From the NCBI GenBank assembly GCA_905215675.1, contig CAJMRA010000021.1:1-14321 (forward strand): a DNA stretch of 14,321 nt, in the 5' to 3' direction. This document shows, piece after piece, positions 1 through 6,689 of the stretch (positions are counted from its first letter, which is position 1; every line of letters starts with the position of its first letter). The notes beneath the pieces are model-generated. The model was not told the DNA's origin. It saw nothing but the letters and a program-made list of their open reading frames with translations, and made no database searches. The stretch is from an uncultured bacterium (GTDB lineage Bacteria; Desulfobacterota; Desulfovibrionia; Desulfovibrionales; Desulfovibrionaceae). The position numbers and the translations under genes were made by a program.

Positions 1-143
1 AACAGGAAAGCAGGAGTCATTCAAGATGTCCAGCTTTTTTTAGAAACAGCCCCTAACACGCCTAGTGCAGACATGTCGTGAACGCGGTCTGTTTGTTGCG
101 AGAACGGGCGCGGAGAAGCTCTGCCCGGGGATGTATTTCTGAG

Positions 144-179
144 GCGGTGCGGCAGGGCGTCGGTGTCCTGTCGCACCGC
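144..179. repeat. Imperfect hairpin downstream of the Sel1-repeat gene
   Basis: Arms 144-156 and 167-179 pair over 13 positions, with one G-T (152/171), around a 10-nt loop. The hairpin lies about 43 bp past the stop of the minus-strand Sel1 gene and could be its terminator, but no T-run follows it on that strand. The rest of 1-221 shows no gene or other structure I can support. Confidence 0.3.
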
Positions 180-221
180 AGGCGTGCGCGAAGCAAGGGG
201 ACACGAATCGCACGGCCTCTT

Positions 222-947
222 TTACTGTCCGTTCACTCGCTCCAGAGCCGTGCAGGCATCCTTGAGACCGCGTTTGCACGCCTTGTCGTACCATTCTCTG
301 GCGGTGGCAAGGTCCTTTTTCACGCCCTCGCCGCCTTCATACATAAGGCCGAGGACCATTTGCGCATGGGTATCGTTTTGTGCCGCGGCCATCTCAAACC
401 ACTTGCGGGCTTTGGCATAGTCCTGTTTGACGTCCTTGCCGTTGTAGTACAGTAAACCAAGATTGAACTGAGCGTTTTTGATACCCTTGTTTGCCGCCTT
501 TTCCCACAGATCGCGGGTCTTATCGACATCCTTCGTTACGCCGCGGCCGTGGAAGTACAGCAGGCCGAGGCTGTAGCTGGCCTGAGGGTCTCCCTGGGCG
601 GCGGCCTTTTCAAACCATTTGCGGGCCTCGACATAGTCCCGCGGTCCGACTTCGCCGTTGCTGAGCATGATGCCGAGAGTGAACTGCGCCTTTGCATGCC
701 CCTGTTCCGCGGCTTTCCGGAACCATTCAAAGGCTTTGGCCTTGTCCTTCGGCACGTGGAAGCCCTTGCCGTAAATGACGCCGATCCTGTATTGGGCTGT
801 GGCGTCTCCTTCTTCCGCTTTTTTTTCTATAATGCCGATGCCCTTTTGAATCTGGTCTTCGGAGAGATTATCGATGGATGCGCAGAAGGAATCCGTGCCG
901 GAGAGCAGCGGTGTCATGAGGCACAGAAGAATCAGAATAACTTTCAT
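222..947 (-). CDS. Secreted Sel1-like repeat (SLR) protein
   Basis: The 241-aa product starts with a typical signal peptide: Lys2, a hydrophobic stretch to about residue 16, and a plausible cleavage after FCA (residues 21-23). Export to the periplasm is therefore expected. The rest is a run of Sel1-type repeats. A first unit covers about 47-83, followed by four regular 36-residue units at 84-119, 120-155, 156-191 and 192-227. Each carries the A-Q/S-x-x-L-G-x-x-Y...A-x-x-W-(F/Y)-x-K-A pattern. Sel1 repeats form alpha-alpha superhelices of the TPR type that mediate protein-protein contacts, and no catalytic domain is visible, so the partner and pathway cannot be named. The start is supported by AAGGAA a few bases upstream. 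The gene stands alone, with a structured repeat element 22 bp upstream of its start codon. Confidence 0.88.
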   Translation of the reverse strand: MKVILILLCLMTPLLSGTDSFCASIDNLSEDQIQKGIGIIEKKAEEGDATAQYRIGVIYGKGFHVPKDKAKAFEWFRKAAEQGHAKAQFTLGIMLSNGEVGPRDYVEARKWFEKAAAQGDPQASYSLGLLYFHGRGVTKDVDKTRDLWEKAANKGIKNAQFNLGLLYYNGKDVKQDYAKARKWFEMAAAQNDTHAQMVLGLMYEGGEGVKKDLATAREWYDKACKRGLKDACTALERVNGQ

Positions 948-969
948 GGTCGTTCCTTTTTGAGGTTTC

Positions 970-1099
970 GAGCATTTTCCATTTGAAACGCGTTGCTCTT
1001 CAAAGCATACGGCCTGCCGTTGCGCGGAAAAAGCGTAGTTTTTTCCGCCAGCTTCGGGCCGGGCTGCGCTGTGCTTCCTTTTTCAAAGGCAAAACGCTC
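970..1099 (-). repeat. Structured intergenic repeat, copy A
   Basis: This 130-bp element matches the one at 6140-6282. It begins GAGCATTTT and ends AAAACGCTC, which are inverted with one mismatch. Inside it are a TTTGAA/TTCAAA hairpin near the left end and a stronger one with 9-bp perfect arms (1024-1032 and 1040-1048). The shared blocks with copy B include CATACGGCCTG, GCTTCGGGCCGGGC and AAAGGCAAAACGCTC. It lies 22 bp upstream of the Sel1 gene start and 73 bp past the AraC gene stop. It may be a REP/MITE-like mobile palindromic element or a shared 5'-leader; the sequence alone does not decide. Confidence 0.75.
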
Positions 1100-1172
1100 T
1101 GTGAAGGAAACAGGCGTCCGGGAGCGTCCCCCTTTCTCCCGAAGCGCGGCCGGTCTTCCCCGGCAAGAGGCC

Positions 1173-2090
1173 TTACGCTCCCGATGTCGCCCGGCGGCGA
1201 TTCATGTCCCGGAGCGGCGGTTCGCCGAAGATTCTTTTATATTCCCTGTTGAACTGGGTGACGCTCTCATAGCCGACGGTAAAGGCGGCGTCGGAAACCC
1301 GCTCATTTTCAAACAGCATGAGACGGCGGGCCTCATGAAGGCGCAGCTGCTTCTGATACTGCAACGGGCTGAGTCCCGTCAGCAGCTTGAAACGGCGGTG
1401 CAAATTGGCCGTGGACATATTGACCTGACGCGCCAGAGTCTCAATCCGTAGCGGCATCCTGTAGTTCCGGCGTATCCAGTTGACGGCCTGAACGACCTGA
1501 TTATTGCGCGTGCCGGGGGTGTTCAGACGGCGCAGGAGGTCGCCGTGCGGACTGACAAGCAGCAGATAATGCAGTTCCCGCAGCATCATGGGGGCCCGAA
1601 TCCGTATCTGTTCCGGTTTTTCGAGCAGTTCCAGCAGCCGCAGGAACATGGCCAGAATATCGGGATCGGCGTCGGCAACGGAAACCCCGGCGATCTCGTC
1701 TTCCGGCGTCGTTTCCGCGGGGGGCGGCATTTCCTCCAGCAGGGCCGCCACAAGCCGCCTGTCCAGATAAAGATACAGGAATAGAAAGGGCTCCTCCCGC
1801 GAGGGATTGACCACGTGGGAGGTTATGGGCACATCGAGGCCGGAGACAATGCTCTGATTCGTCGTGTAGACATATTCCCGTCCGCCGATGAGGGAATGCT
1901 TCGTTCCCTGCACGACGAGCCCGGCAAGCGGCTTTTCAAAGCAGCTCTCGGGAGCCGAGCTTTCTTCACGGCGGGCAAGATGGAAACCTTCAATGGGCGT
2001 TTCCTGAAGACGGGGTTCGGGGAGGAGGCAAAGCAGTTTGCTCCTGATGGCGTCGTGCAGCAGCGTGATTTTCGGGTTGGGCGGCGACAT
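1173..2090 (-). CDS. AraC-family transcriptional regulator (AraC_N type)
   Basis: The 305-aa product has the two-part architecture of AraC-family regulators. Residues about 30-190 form the N-terminal AraC_N-type domain (PLAGLVVQGTKHSLIGGREY, then a hydrophobic FLFLYLYLD stretch). This domain usually senses a small ligand or mediates dimerisation. Residues about 200-300 form the DNA-binding domain with two helix-turn-helix motifs: about 216-236 (IETLARQVNMSTANLHRRFK) and about 264-287, the second ending in the family signature GYESVTQFNREYKRIFG. The start is well supported by GGAGG 8 nt upstream. The MFS transporter gene lies 156 bp upstream on the same strand, so that transporter is a plausible target, but the ligand and regulon are unknown. 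No clear terminator follows before repeat copy A. Confidence 0.92.
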   Translation of the reverse strand: MSPPNPKITLLHDAIRSKLLCLLPEPRLQETPIEGFHLARREESSAPESCFEKPLAGLVVQGTKHSLIGGREYVYTTNQSIVSGLDVPITSHVVNPSREEPFLFLYLYLDRRLVAALLEEMPPPAETTPEDEIAGVSVADADPDILAMFLRLLELLEKPEQIRIRAPMMLRELHYLLLVSPHGDLLRRLNTPGTRNNQVVQAVNWIRRNYRMPLRIETLARQVNMSTANLHRRFKLLTGLSPLQYQKQLRLHEARRLMLFENERVSDAAFTVGYESVTQFNREYKRIFGEPPLRDMNRRRATSGA

Positions 2091-2246
2091 GCCCGATACC
2101 TCCGGCTGAGGTGAAACGTCTGCGGCGCGCCCTGTCGTGTCTGTTCCGGGTCGTCGGGGAAAAGCGGGCGGCGCGTGCGTCCGTGGACTGTTTGCGAAAA
2201 TCCCGCCTGTGTCGGAAGGCCGTCGGAGGCGATGCCGCGACGGGAC

Positions 2247-3470
2247 TCAGGCGCGGTGTCCTTCGCCCTGCGATGCCCGATGGAGATCGGGAAAGCGGCG
2301 CAGGGAAACGATATACAGGACAAGGCCGACGCAGGGAGCCAGCGCCAGCGCGAAAAAGGCTGTTTCGTAGCTGAAAAGGTGGGCGATATAGCCGGCATAG
2401 GCATGACTCATGGCCGCGCCTATGCCGTGCGCGACCATGACGAAACCCAGACCGAGATTGATATGCCCGGAGCCGCGCAGCAGGCGGGCCACAAGGCCGG
2501 GCATGGCCACGCCGAGCGTGCCGTTGCCGACGCCGTCCAGAATCTGCACGGGCAGGAGGACCCATTCGCTGGCATACAGCCCCGCAACCAGCCCGCGCAC
2601 GGGCAGGACGCAGAGCGCCAGCAGGAAGAGCGCGCCGTAGCCCCTGCGCACGGCCAGACGCGATGCCAGCAGCGCGGCAACGATCATGGTCGCCTGCGCC
2701 ACAATGACGGTGCCCGCCGTATACAGGGCGGGATTGCTGCCGAAGCGGGTGACGGCGGACTGCCCCAGCAGGGGCAGCATGGCGGCATTGCCGAAGTGGA
2801 ACAGACCCACGGTCAGGGCCACGGCCCAGAGGGAGCGGGGGGGAAAACCCCTGCGCGGCGCCAGCGGCGGCCGGGAGGCGTCGACATCCAGCCCGCGCGC
2901 CACCTGATGATCAATCTGCCTGCCGTTGATGCCGAGAACGGCCGCAAGGCTGAGGGCCGCCATGGCGGCCATGACCCAGAACACGCCCACGATGCCGTAA
3001 TACCAGCCCACAAGGCCGCTCAGGGCGGCCGAGGCGGCGTTGCCCGCATGGTTCCAGGCTTCGTTGACGCCGAGACGCGAGGGAAGCCCGTCCTGTCCCA
3101 CAAGCCCCAGGGTCACGCCCGCAATAAGCGGACCGACGGCGGCTCCGGCCACGGCCTGCACGCAACGCGACACGCCCACGGCCAGAGGCGCGGCGGAGAG
3201 AAAGAGCGCGCCGCATGCCAGGGTGATGAGGACTGCGGCGGCCGCGAGTATGGCCCGCTTGGCGCGCGTATGGTCCGTCAGCGCGCCCAGGGGCGCGGCG
3301 CACAGCAGCGCCATGGCGTCGCCGAGACTCATGATGATGCCGATTTTGTCGGCGGTCCAGCCGTGTCCCTGAAGATAGACGCCCAGAAAGGGGCCGAGGC
3401 CGTCGCGGACATCCGCCAGACCGAAGCAGAGCAGGGAAAGAAAGGCAAGAGAACGGGTTTTATCTTCCAT
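2247..3470 (-). CDS. Major facilitator superfamily (MFS) transporter
   Basis: The 407-aa product is almost entirely hydrophobic, with spacing that fits about 12 membrane helices and a longer hydrophilic central loop at about 183-212. The loop after helix 2 reads GALTDHTRAKR (residues 62-72), matching the MFS GxxxDRxGR-type signature. The first helix carries charged residues (GLADVRDGLGP, 17-27). This is an inner-membrane secondary transporter, and its substrate cannot be read from sequence; drug or metabolite efflux are both possible. The start is the first possible one, because an in-frame TGA lies three codons upstream. There is no clear Shine-Dalgarno sequence, so expression may be weak or leader-dependent. 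The AraC regulator downstream on the same strand may control it. A 12-bp perfect palindrome (3519-3530) lies in its upstream region. Confidence 0.9.
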   Translation of the reverse strand: MEDKTRSLAFLSLLCFGLADVRDGLGPFLGVYLQGHGWTADKIGIIMSLGDAMALLCAAPLGALTDHTRAKRAILAAAAVLITLACGALFLSAAPLAVGVSRCVQAVAGAAVGPLIAGVTLGLVGQDGLPSRLGVNEAWNHAGNAASAALSGLVGWYYGIVGVFWVMAAMAALSLAAVLGINGRQIDHQVARGLDVDASRPPLAPRRGFPPRSLWAVALTVGLFHFGNAAMLPLLGQSAVTRFGSNPALYTAGTVIVAQATMIVAALLASRLAVRRGYGALFLLALCVLPVRGLVAGLYASEWVLLPVQILDGVGNGTLGVAMPGLVARLLRGSGHINLGLGFVMVAHGIGAAMSHAYAGYIAHLFSYETAFFALALAPCVGLVLYIVSLRRFPDLHRASQGEGHRA

Positions 3471-3551
3471 GCGAGTTCACACCGGTATGCCGTCGTCGGG
3501 AGGTGCGGCGCAACGGGAGCGGCGCGCCGCCCCTCTCCGTAGGAAAACGTC

Positions 3552-3595
3552 GGGGGAGGGGAAGCCTCCCGCTCATACGGAGGTTCCCCTCCCCC
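3552..3595 (-). terminator. Strong GC-rich hairpin, likely terminator of the pyk-HD-GYP unit
   Basis: Arms 3552-3569 and 3579-3595 form a 17-bp stem with a single bulged base (3564) and a 9-nt loop. The structure sits 41 bp past the stop of the HD-GYP gene and 81 bp before the MFS start. On the minus strand it is followed by GACGTTTTCC, a short T-run, which fits an intrinsic terminator only moderately. It resembles the hairpin at 14273-14321 in arm sequence and loop length. Confidence 0.6.
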
Positions 3596-3636
3596 TGAAC
3601 GGAAAAGGAAGGAACGATCGGATCGTCAGATGCGGA

Positions 3637-4680
3637 TCAGGCATTCTGAAGCGAGGCGTTCCCCTGTTCGAGGCTGGTATCCATATCAAGGAATTCGCCG
3701 AAGCTCTTGGCGGCGACGGCGCCGTTGAGCAGGCGCGTGAATTCGCCGTCATAGCGGGGATCGGCGGCCAGTTCCCTGGCGGCGACGTCGGGTTCCTTTC
3801 CGGCGGCGTAGGGACGATCGCAGATCATGGCGGAGAAGCTGTCGGCCACGGCGGTGATGCGCGCCACGCGGGAAATGGCCTTGTCCTTGATGTGCTGCGG
3901 GTAGCCGCTGCCGTCCATGCGCTCGTGATGCTCGAAACAGGCGCGGATCATTTCTTCGGTGGCGCCGTCGAGTTTCTGCATCAGTTTTGCGCCCGCCAGC
4001 GCGTGCAGTTCCATTTTTTCGCGTTCCTCGTTCTTGAGCGGGCCCTTCTTGTTGAGAATGAAGGGAGGAATCTTGCCCATGCCCACGTCGTGAACGAGCA
4101 GGGCCACGGCGATGCTGTCAAAGTCCTTGCGGCGGATTTCCTGCGTGCTTTGCAGCCAGAGCCAGAGGCCGATGCAGAAGGTGTTGAGGGCGTGCCTCGC
4201 CGGTTCGTTCTTGCGGAAAAGACGGCGGCAGAAGCTGTTGATGCGGTGCTTGTCCTCGGTGATGTACTGGGTGACCACGAGGGTGTCGTTATACAGCGGT
4301 TCAAAGAAGGGGCGAACCGGCTGATCGTAGAAGTTGCCATATCGCATGGCCAGCGCGCGGATGCAGATGTCCGCAATTTCGGCTTCCTTGAGGTTCTGAT
4401 CCTGCAGGACGAGGTCCAGCTGCTTGACGATATGGCGCGAATAGATGGGGTGATCCGATCGCGAGACGAACAGGCAGCCTTCGTCACAGAGTTTGAAGAT
4501 TTCCTCGATCTTTTCGTTGGTCAGGCGTTCGCCCTTGCGGCTTACGGGCGCAAGGACGGCGATATCTTCGCGAAAGGCGAAGAGATCCACGGGATGCCTG
4601 TACTTCGGGAAGCTTTCGAGAATTTCGCGGCTGATCTGATAATACTCTTCATTAATATTCTGAGGAACTGCGCGGCTCAT
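3637..4680 (-). CDS. HD-GYP-type metal-dependent phosphohydrolase
   Basis: The 347-aa product has no membrane segment or signal peptide, so it is probably cytosolic. Its C-terminal half is an HD-GYP-type domain. It shows HD at 197-198 (LLVHDVGMGKIP), a further His at 226, the HHERMDGSGYP motif at 251-261 that contains the GYP signature, and AVAD ending at Asp280. Proteins of this family hydrolyse cyclic di-GMP or related cyclic dinucleotides. The usual HDxGK lysine is replaced by Met201, with Lys203 two residues later, so activity and substrate are not certain. The N-terminal about 150 residues match nothing I recognise and may be a sensory or partner-binding domain. The gene begins 14 bp after the pyruvate kinase stop and is probably cotranscribed with it. 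The short-spaced GGA upstream is a modest ribosome binding site. Confidence 0.88.
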   Translation of the reverse strand: MSRAVPQNINEEYYQISREILESFPKYRHPVDLFAFREDIAVLAPVSRKGERLTNEKIEEIFKLCDEGCLFVSRSDHPIYSRHIVKQLDLVLQDQNLKEAEIADICIRALAMRYGNFYDQPVRPFFEPLYNDTLVVTQYITEDKHRINSFCRRLFRKNEPARHALNTFCIGLWLWLQSTQEIRRKDFDSIAVALLVHDVGMGKIPPFILNKKGPLKNEEREKMELHALAGAKLMQKLDGATEEMIRACFEHHERMDGSGYPQHIKDKAISRVARITAVADSFSAMICDRPYAAGKEPDVAARELAADPRYDGEFTRLLNGAVAAKSFGEFLDMDTSLEQGNASLQNA

Positions 4681-4694
4681 GGATATGTCCAGGG

Positions 4695-6122
4695 TTATTT
4701 CCAGTAGATTTTAACGAGGTTTGTGCCTCTGGGCGTTGCCTTGGAGGAGCCGGTCTGCTGACCGGCCGTAATGACGGCGCTTTCGCCGGGGGCGATGGCG
4801 TCGCAGTGCGCGATGAAGTGTTCCGCGCGTTCAAGATGGCTGGCGATTATCTGCGGCTTTTCCACGGCAACGGGCACGACGCCCCAGGAAAAGTTCATGC
4901 GCTTGATGGTGCCGGGGTCGGGAGTCAGGGCGTAAATATCCTGCGAGGGCCGGCAGCTGGAAAGCAGCCGGGCCGACGCGCCGCTGACGCTGTGGGCAAC
5001 AATGGCGGTGGCGTGCGCCTTGTCGGCCAGCAGGCAGGCGGAATAGGCCAGATATTCGGGGATGCCCTTTTCCGCGTCCGGCTCTTCCGCCTTGCGGCGT
5101 TCCAGCAGCAGCTTTTCGGCTTCGCCGGTGATGCGGCGCATGTAGCGCACGGTCTCCACCGGGAAATTGCCCATGGCGGTTTCTTCCGACATCATGACGC
5201 AGTCGGCGCCGTCCAGCACGGCGTTGGCCACGTCGGTGGTTTCGGCGCGCGTGGGGGCCGGGCTGTTGACCATGGAAAGAAGCATCTGCGTGGCCACGAT
5301 CACCGGCTTGGAGGCGTTGTTGCAGGCGCGGATGATGCGTTTTTGCAGGCCGGGCAGCTTGGGCAGCGGGCATTCCACGCCCAGATCGCCGCGGGCCACC
5401 ATGATGATATCGGTTTCCGCCAGGATTTCGTCCAGATTGTCCACGGCGCTCTGGCGCTCCAGCTTGACGACGACGGGGACGTCGCGCCCCGCGTCGGCGA
5501 TGAGCTTCTTGGCCTCGCGCACGTCGTCGGCCGTCTGCACGTAGGAAATGGCCACGGCGTCCACGCCCAGCGCCAGCCCGTCCGCAAGGTCGCGCTTGTC
5601 CTTTTCCGTCAGGGCGCGCACCTTGGTGGCCTTGCCGGGCAGGGCGAGGCCCTTGCGCGAGGTGACGATGCCGGAATTGTTGGCTTCCAGCACCACAAGA
5701 TCGTCGCTGCGGCGTTCCTGCACGGTGAATTGCAGACCGCCGTCGGCCAGCACAAGGCAGTCGCCGCGTTCGAGCGTCTCGAGAATGACGGCGTGATCGA
5801 AGGGGAGGAAGGGCAGGTCGCTCTTGTCGGGGCGTTGCGACGTCAGCCCCAGCAGCAGCTTCATGCCCTTGGCGACCTGTATGGCGCCTTCTTCCACAAC
5901 GCCGAGACGAATCTTCGGGCCGGACAAGTCCTGCATGATGGTGATGGGCTTGTTCAGCTCCTTTTCCACTTCGCGGATATAGCCGATAATCGTAACGAAG
6001 TCGGCCGCCGTTCCATGCGAAAAATTGAGGCGGAAGATGCTGACGCCTTCCTCGGCGAGCGCCCTGAGCTTTTCCTTGGTATTGGAAGCGGGACCTATGG
6101 TTGCAACAATTTTGGTTTTCAT
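4695..6122 (-). CDS. pyk: Pyruvate kinase
   Basis: The enzyme transfers phosphate from phosphoenolpyruvate to ADP, giving pyruvate and ATP, the last step of glycolysis, in the cytosol. The 475-aa length is normal for the family. Visible motifs are KTKIVATIGPAS at the N-terminus, RLNFSHG (31-37), QDLSGPKIRLG (64-74), VVVKLE with the catalytic-region Lys220, VARGDLGVE (242-250), the ATQML segment (277-281) and MSEETAMG (311-318). The C-terminal domain runs from about 355 to the end. I chose ATG at 6122 because the family begins MKTKIVATIGP and a GGA lies 7 nt upstream. The in-frame ATG at 6134 has a poorer site, and the reading frame open up to 6275 runs through the repeat element. The HD-GYP gene follows 14 bp downstream. 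Confidence 0.96.
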   Translation of the reverse strand: MKTKIVATIGPASNTKEKLRALAEEGVSIFRLNFSHGTAADFVTIIGYIREVEKELNKPITIMQDLSGPKIRLGVVEEGAIQVAKGMKLLLGLTSQRPDKSDLPFLPFDHAVILETLERGDCLVLADGGLQFTVQERRSDDLVVLEANNSGIVTSRKGLALPGKATKVRALTEKDKRDLADGLALGVDAVAISYVQTADDVREAKKLIADAGRDVPVVVKLERQSAVDNLDEILAETDIIMVARGDLGVECPLPKLPGLQKRIIRACNNASKPVIVATQMLLSMVNSPAPTRAETTDVANAVLDGADCVMMSEETAMGNFPVETVRYMRRITGEAEKLLLERRKAEEPDAEKGIPEYLAYSACLLADKAHATAIVAHSVSGASARLLSSCRPSQDIYALTPDPGTIKRMNFSWGVVPVAVEKPQIIASHLERAEHFIAHCDAIAPGESAVITAGQQTGSSKATPRGTNLVKIYWK

Positions 6123-6139
6123 GGGCGATTCCATCAAGA

Positions 6140-6282
6140 GAGCATTTTCAGCCTGAAACGCATTGCGTTTCAGGCCATACGGCCTGTCGTTTCGCGGGAA
6201 AACGCGGTTTTTCCGTTCGCTTCGGGCCGGGCGGCGCGTGCCGCCGCCTCGCGTTTTTCCTTGTTTAAAAGGCAAAACGCTC
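6140..6282 (-). repeat. Structured intergenic repeat, copy B
   Basis: This 143-bp element is homologous to 970-1099 and in the same orientation. Its ends GAGCATTTT (6140-6148) and AAAACGCTC (6274-6282) are inverted with one mismatch. Inside are a perfect 12-bp-arm hairpin with a 1-nt loop (6151-6162/6164-6175), a second hairpin around 6195-6215 with one G-T pair, and a GGCGGC/GCCGCC hairpin near 6230-6245. It lies 17 bp upstream of the pyk start. Where copies A and B differ in the first hairpin, pairing is kept (TTTGAA/TTCAAA versus CCTGAA/TTCAGG), so the fold itself appears to be conserved. Confidence 0.78.
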
Positions 6283-6483
6283 TAAAAGGAGCAGTCTTTC
6301 AGACGATGGAGAGGAGCTTCCGGCTTTTGAAATAATTTGTCAAGCTGAACGGCAGATCGTCCGCTTTCTTTAGGGGCGTCGCCGTTTTTTCAAGAAGATT
6401 GCAAGATGATGTATAGAGAATATATAAAGAAAAAATATCCAACAATATTAAAAGGTAATCGCGGCTGAGCCGTCCGGCGCGCC

Positions 6484-6512
6484 TTGACATGGCGTTTCCC
6501 CTTGGGCATAAA
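6484..6512 (+). promoter_or_regulatory. Candidate sigma-70-type promoter of the dcw cluster
   Basis: A perfect -35 hexamer TTGACA (6484-6489) is followed after exactly 17 nt by CATAAA (6507-6512), which matches the -10 consensus at four of six positions. It reads toward rsmH. The expected start point is near 6519-6521, leaving a leader of about 170 nt. It lies immediately before, and partly overlaps, the direct repeats that resemble MraZ boxes, which supports the assignment. Confidence 0.55.
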
Positions 6513-6513
6513 A

Positions 6514-6538
6514 AGGGAGCGAGTGGGAGCTTTTGGGC
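6514..6538 (+). promoter_or_regulatory. MraZ-box-like direct repeats
   Basis: Three 5-nt repeats occur with exactly 5 nt between them: AGGGA (6514-6518), TGGGA (6524-6528) and TGGGC (6534-6538). A further TGGGC lies at 6503-6507, one base out of register. The E. coli regulator MraZ binds three direct TGGGN repeats separated by 5 nt at the dcw promoter, so spacing and position both fit. One repeat departs from consensus at its first base. The MraZ protein would have to be encoded elsewhere in the genome. Confidence 0.55.
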
Positions 6539-6593
6539 GCCGACGGCGCACTGCGTGAAGGCCCGCAGGCCGCCTAGGCGGACGCGGCGGCGC

Positions 6594-6618
6594 GGCGCGG
6601 CGTATGCGCCCCTTTTTT
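6594..6618 (+). terminator. Possible attenuator hairpin in the rsmH leader
   Basis: GGCGC (6594-6598) can pair with GCGCC (6606-6610) around a 7-nt loop, followed by CC and six T (6613-6618). This has the form of a short intrinsic terminator between the candidate promoter and rsmH. The stem is only 5 bp and the surrounding sequence is so GC-rich that chance pairing is likely. Confidence 0.3.
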
Positions 6619-6689
6619 GCGCCCTTGTCGCACGAAACAGCGTCGCGCCCCTTTCAGGCCGTCGCGCAAACCCGCTTTGGAACAGGTGC

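Larger units (their letters stand above)
6283..6689. other. Divergent intergenic region upstream of the dcw cluster
   Basis: There is no convincing gene here. Open frames across it on both strands lack any recognisable family, and the mraZ gene expected at this place is absent. The left part (about 6330-6460) is AT-rich compared with the rest of the window. It contains a weak promoter-like pair, TTGCAA at 6399-6404 and TATAAA at 6423-6428, 18 nt apart, reading toward rsmH. The right part is very GC-rich and holds the promoter, the direct repeats and the hairpins listed separately, plus a 12-bp perfect palindrome at 6570-6581. Confidence 0.6.

Noticed and set aside
1119..1141. CGGGAG/CTCCCG hairpin as a terminator for the AraC gene
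   Set aside because: The 6-bp stem has an 11-nt loop and no following T-run, so it is not distinguishable from chance in this base composition.
6123..6275. A 51-residue N-terminal extension of pyruvate kinase
   Set aside because: It is translated from the repeat element, has no resemblance to the family, and the conserved protein begins at MKTKIVATIGP with a usable ribosome binding site.
6338..6343. A perfect minus-strand TTGACA that could be the -35 of a pyk promoter
   Set aside because: At spacings of 16-18 nt the sequences downstream are GC-rich and do not resemble a -10 hexamer.
6489..6689. Upstream extension of RsmH, or a remnant mraZ, in the open frame before 6690
   Set aside because: The encoded residues match neither RsmH nor MraZ, and the ATG at 6489 lies within the -35 region of the candidate promoter.
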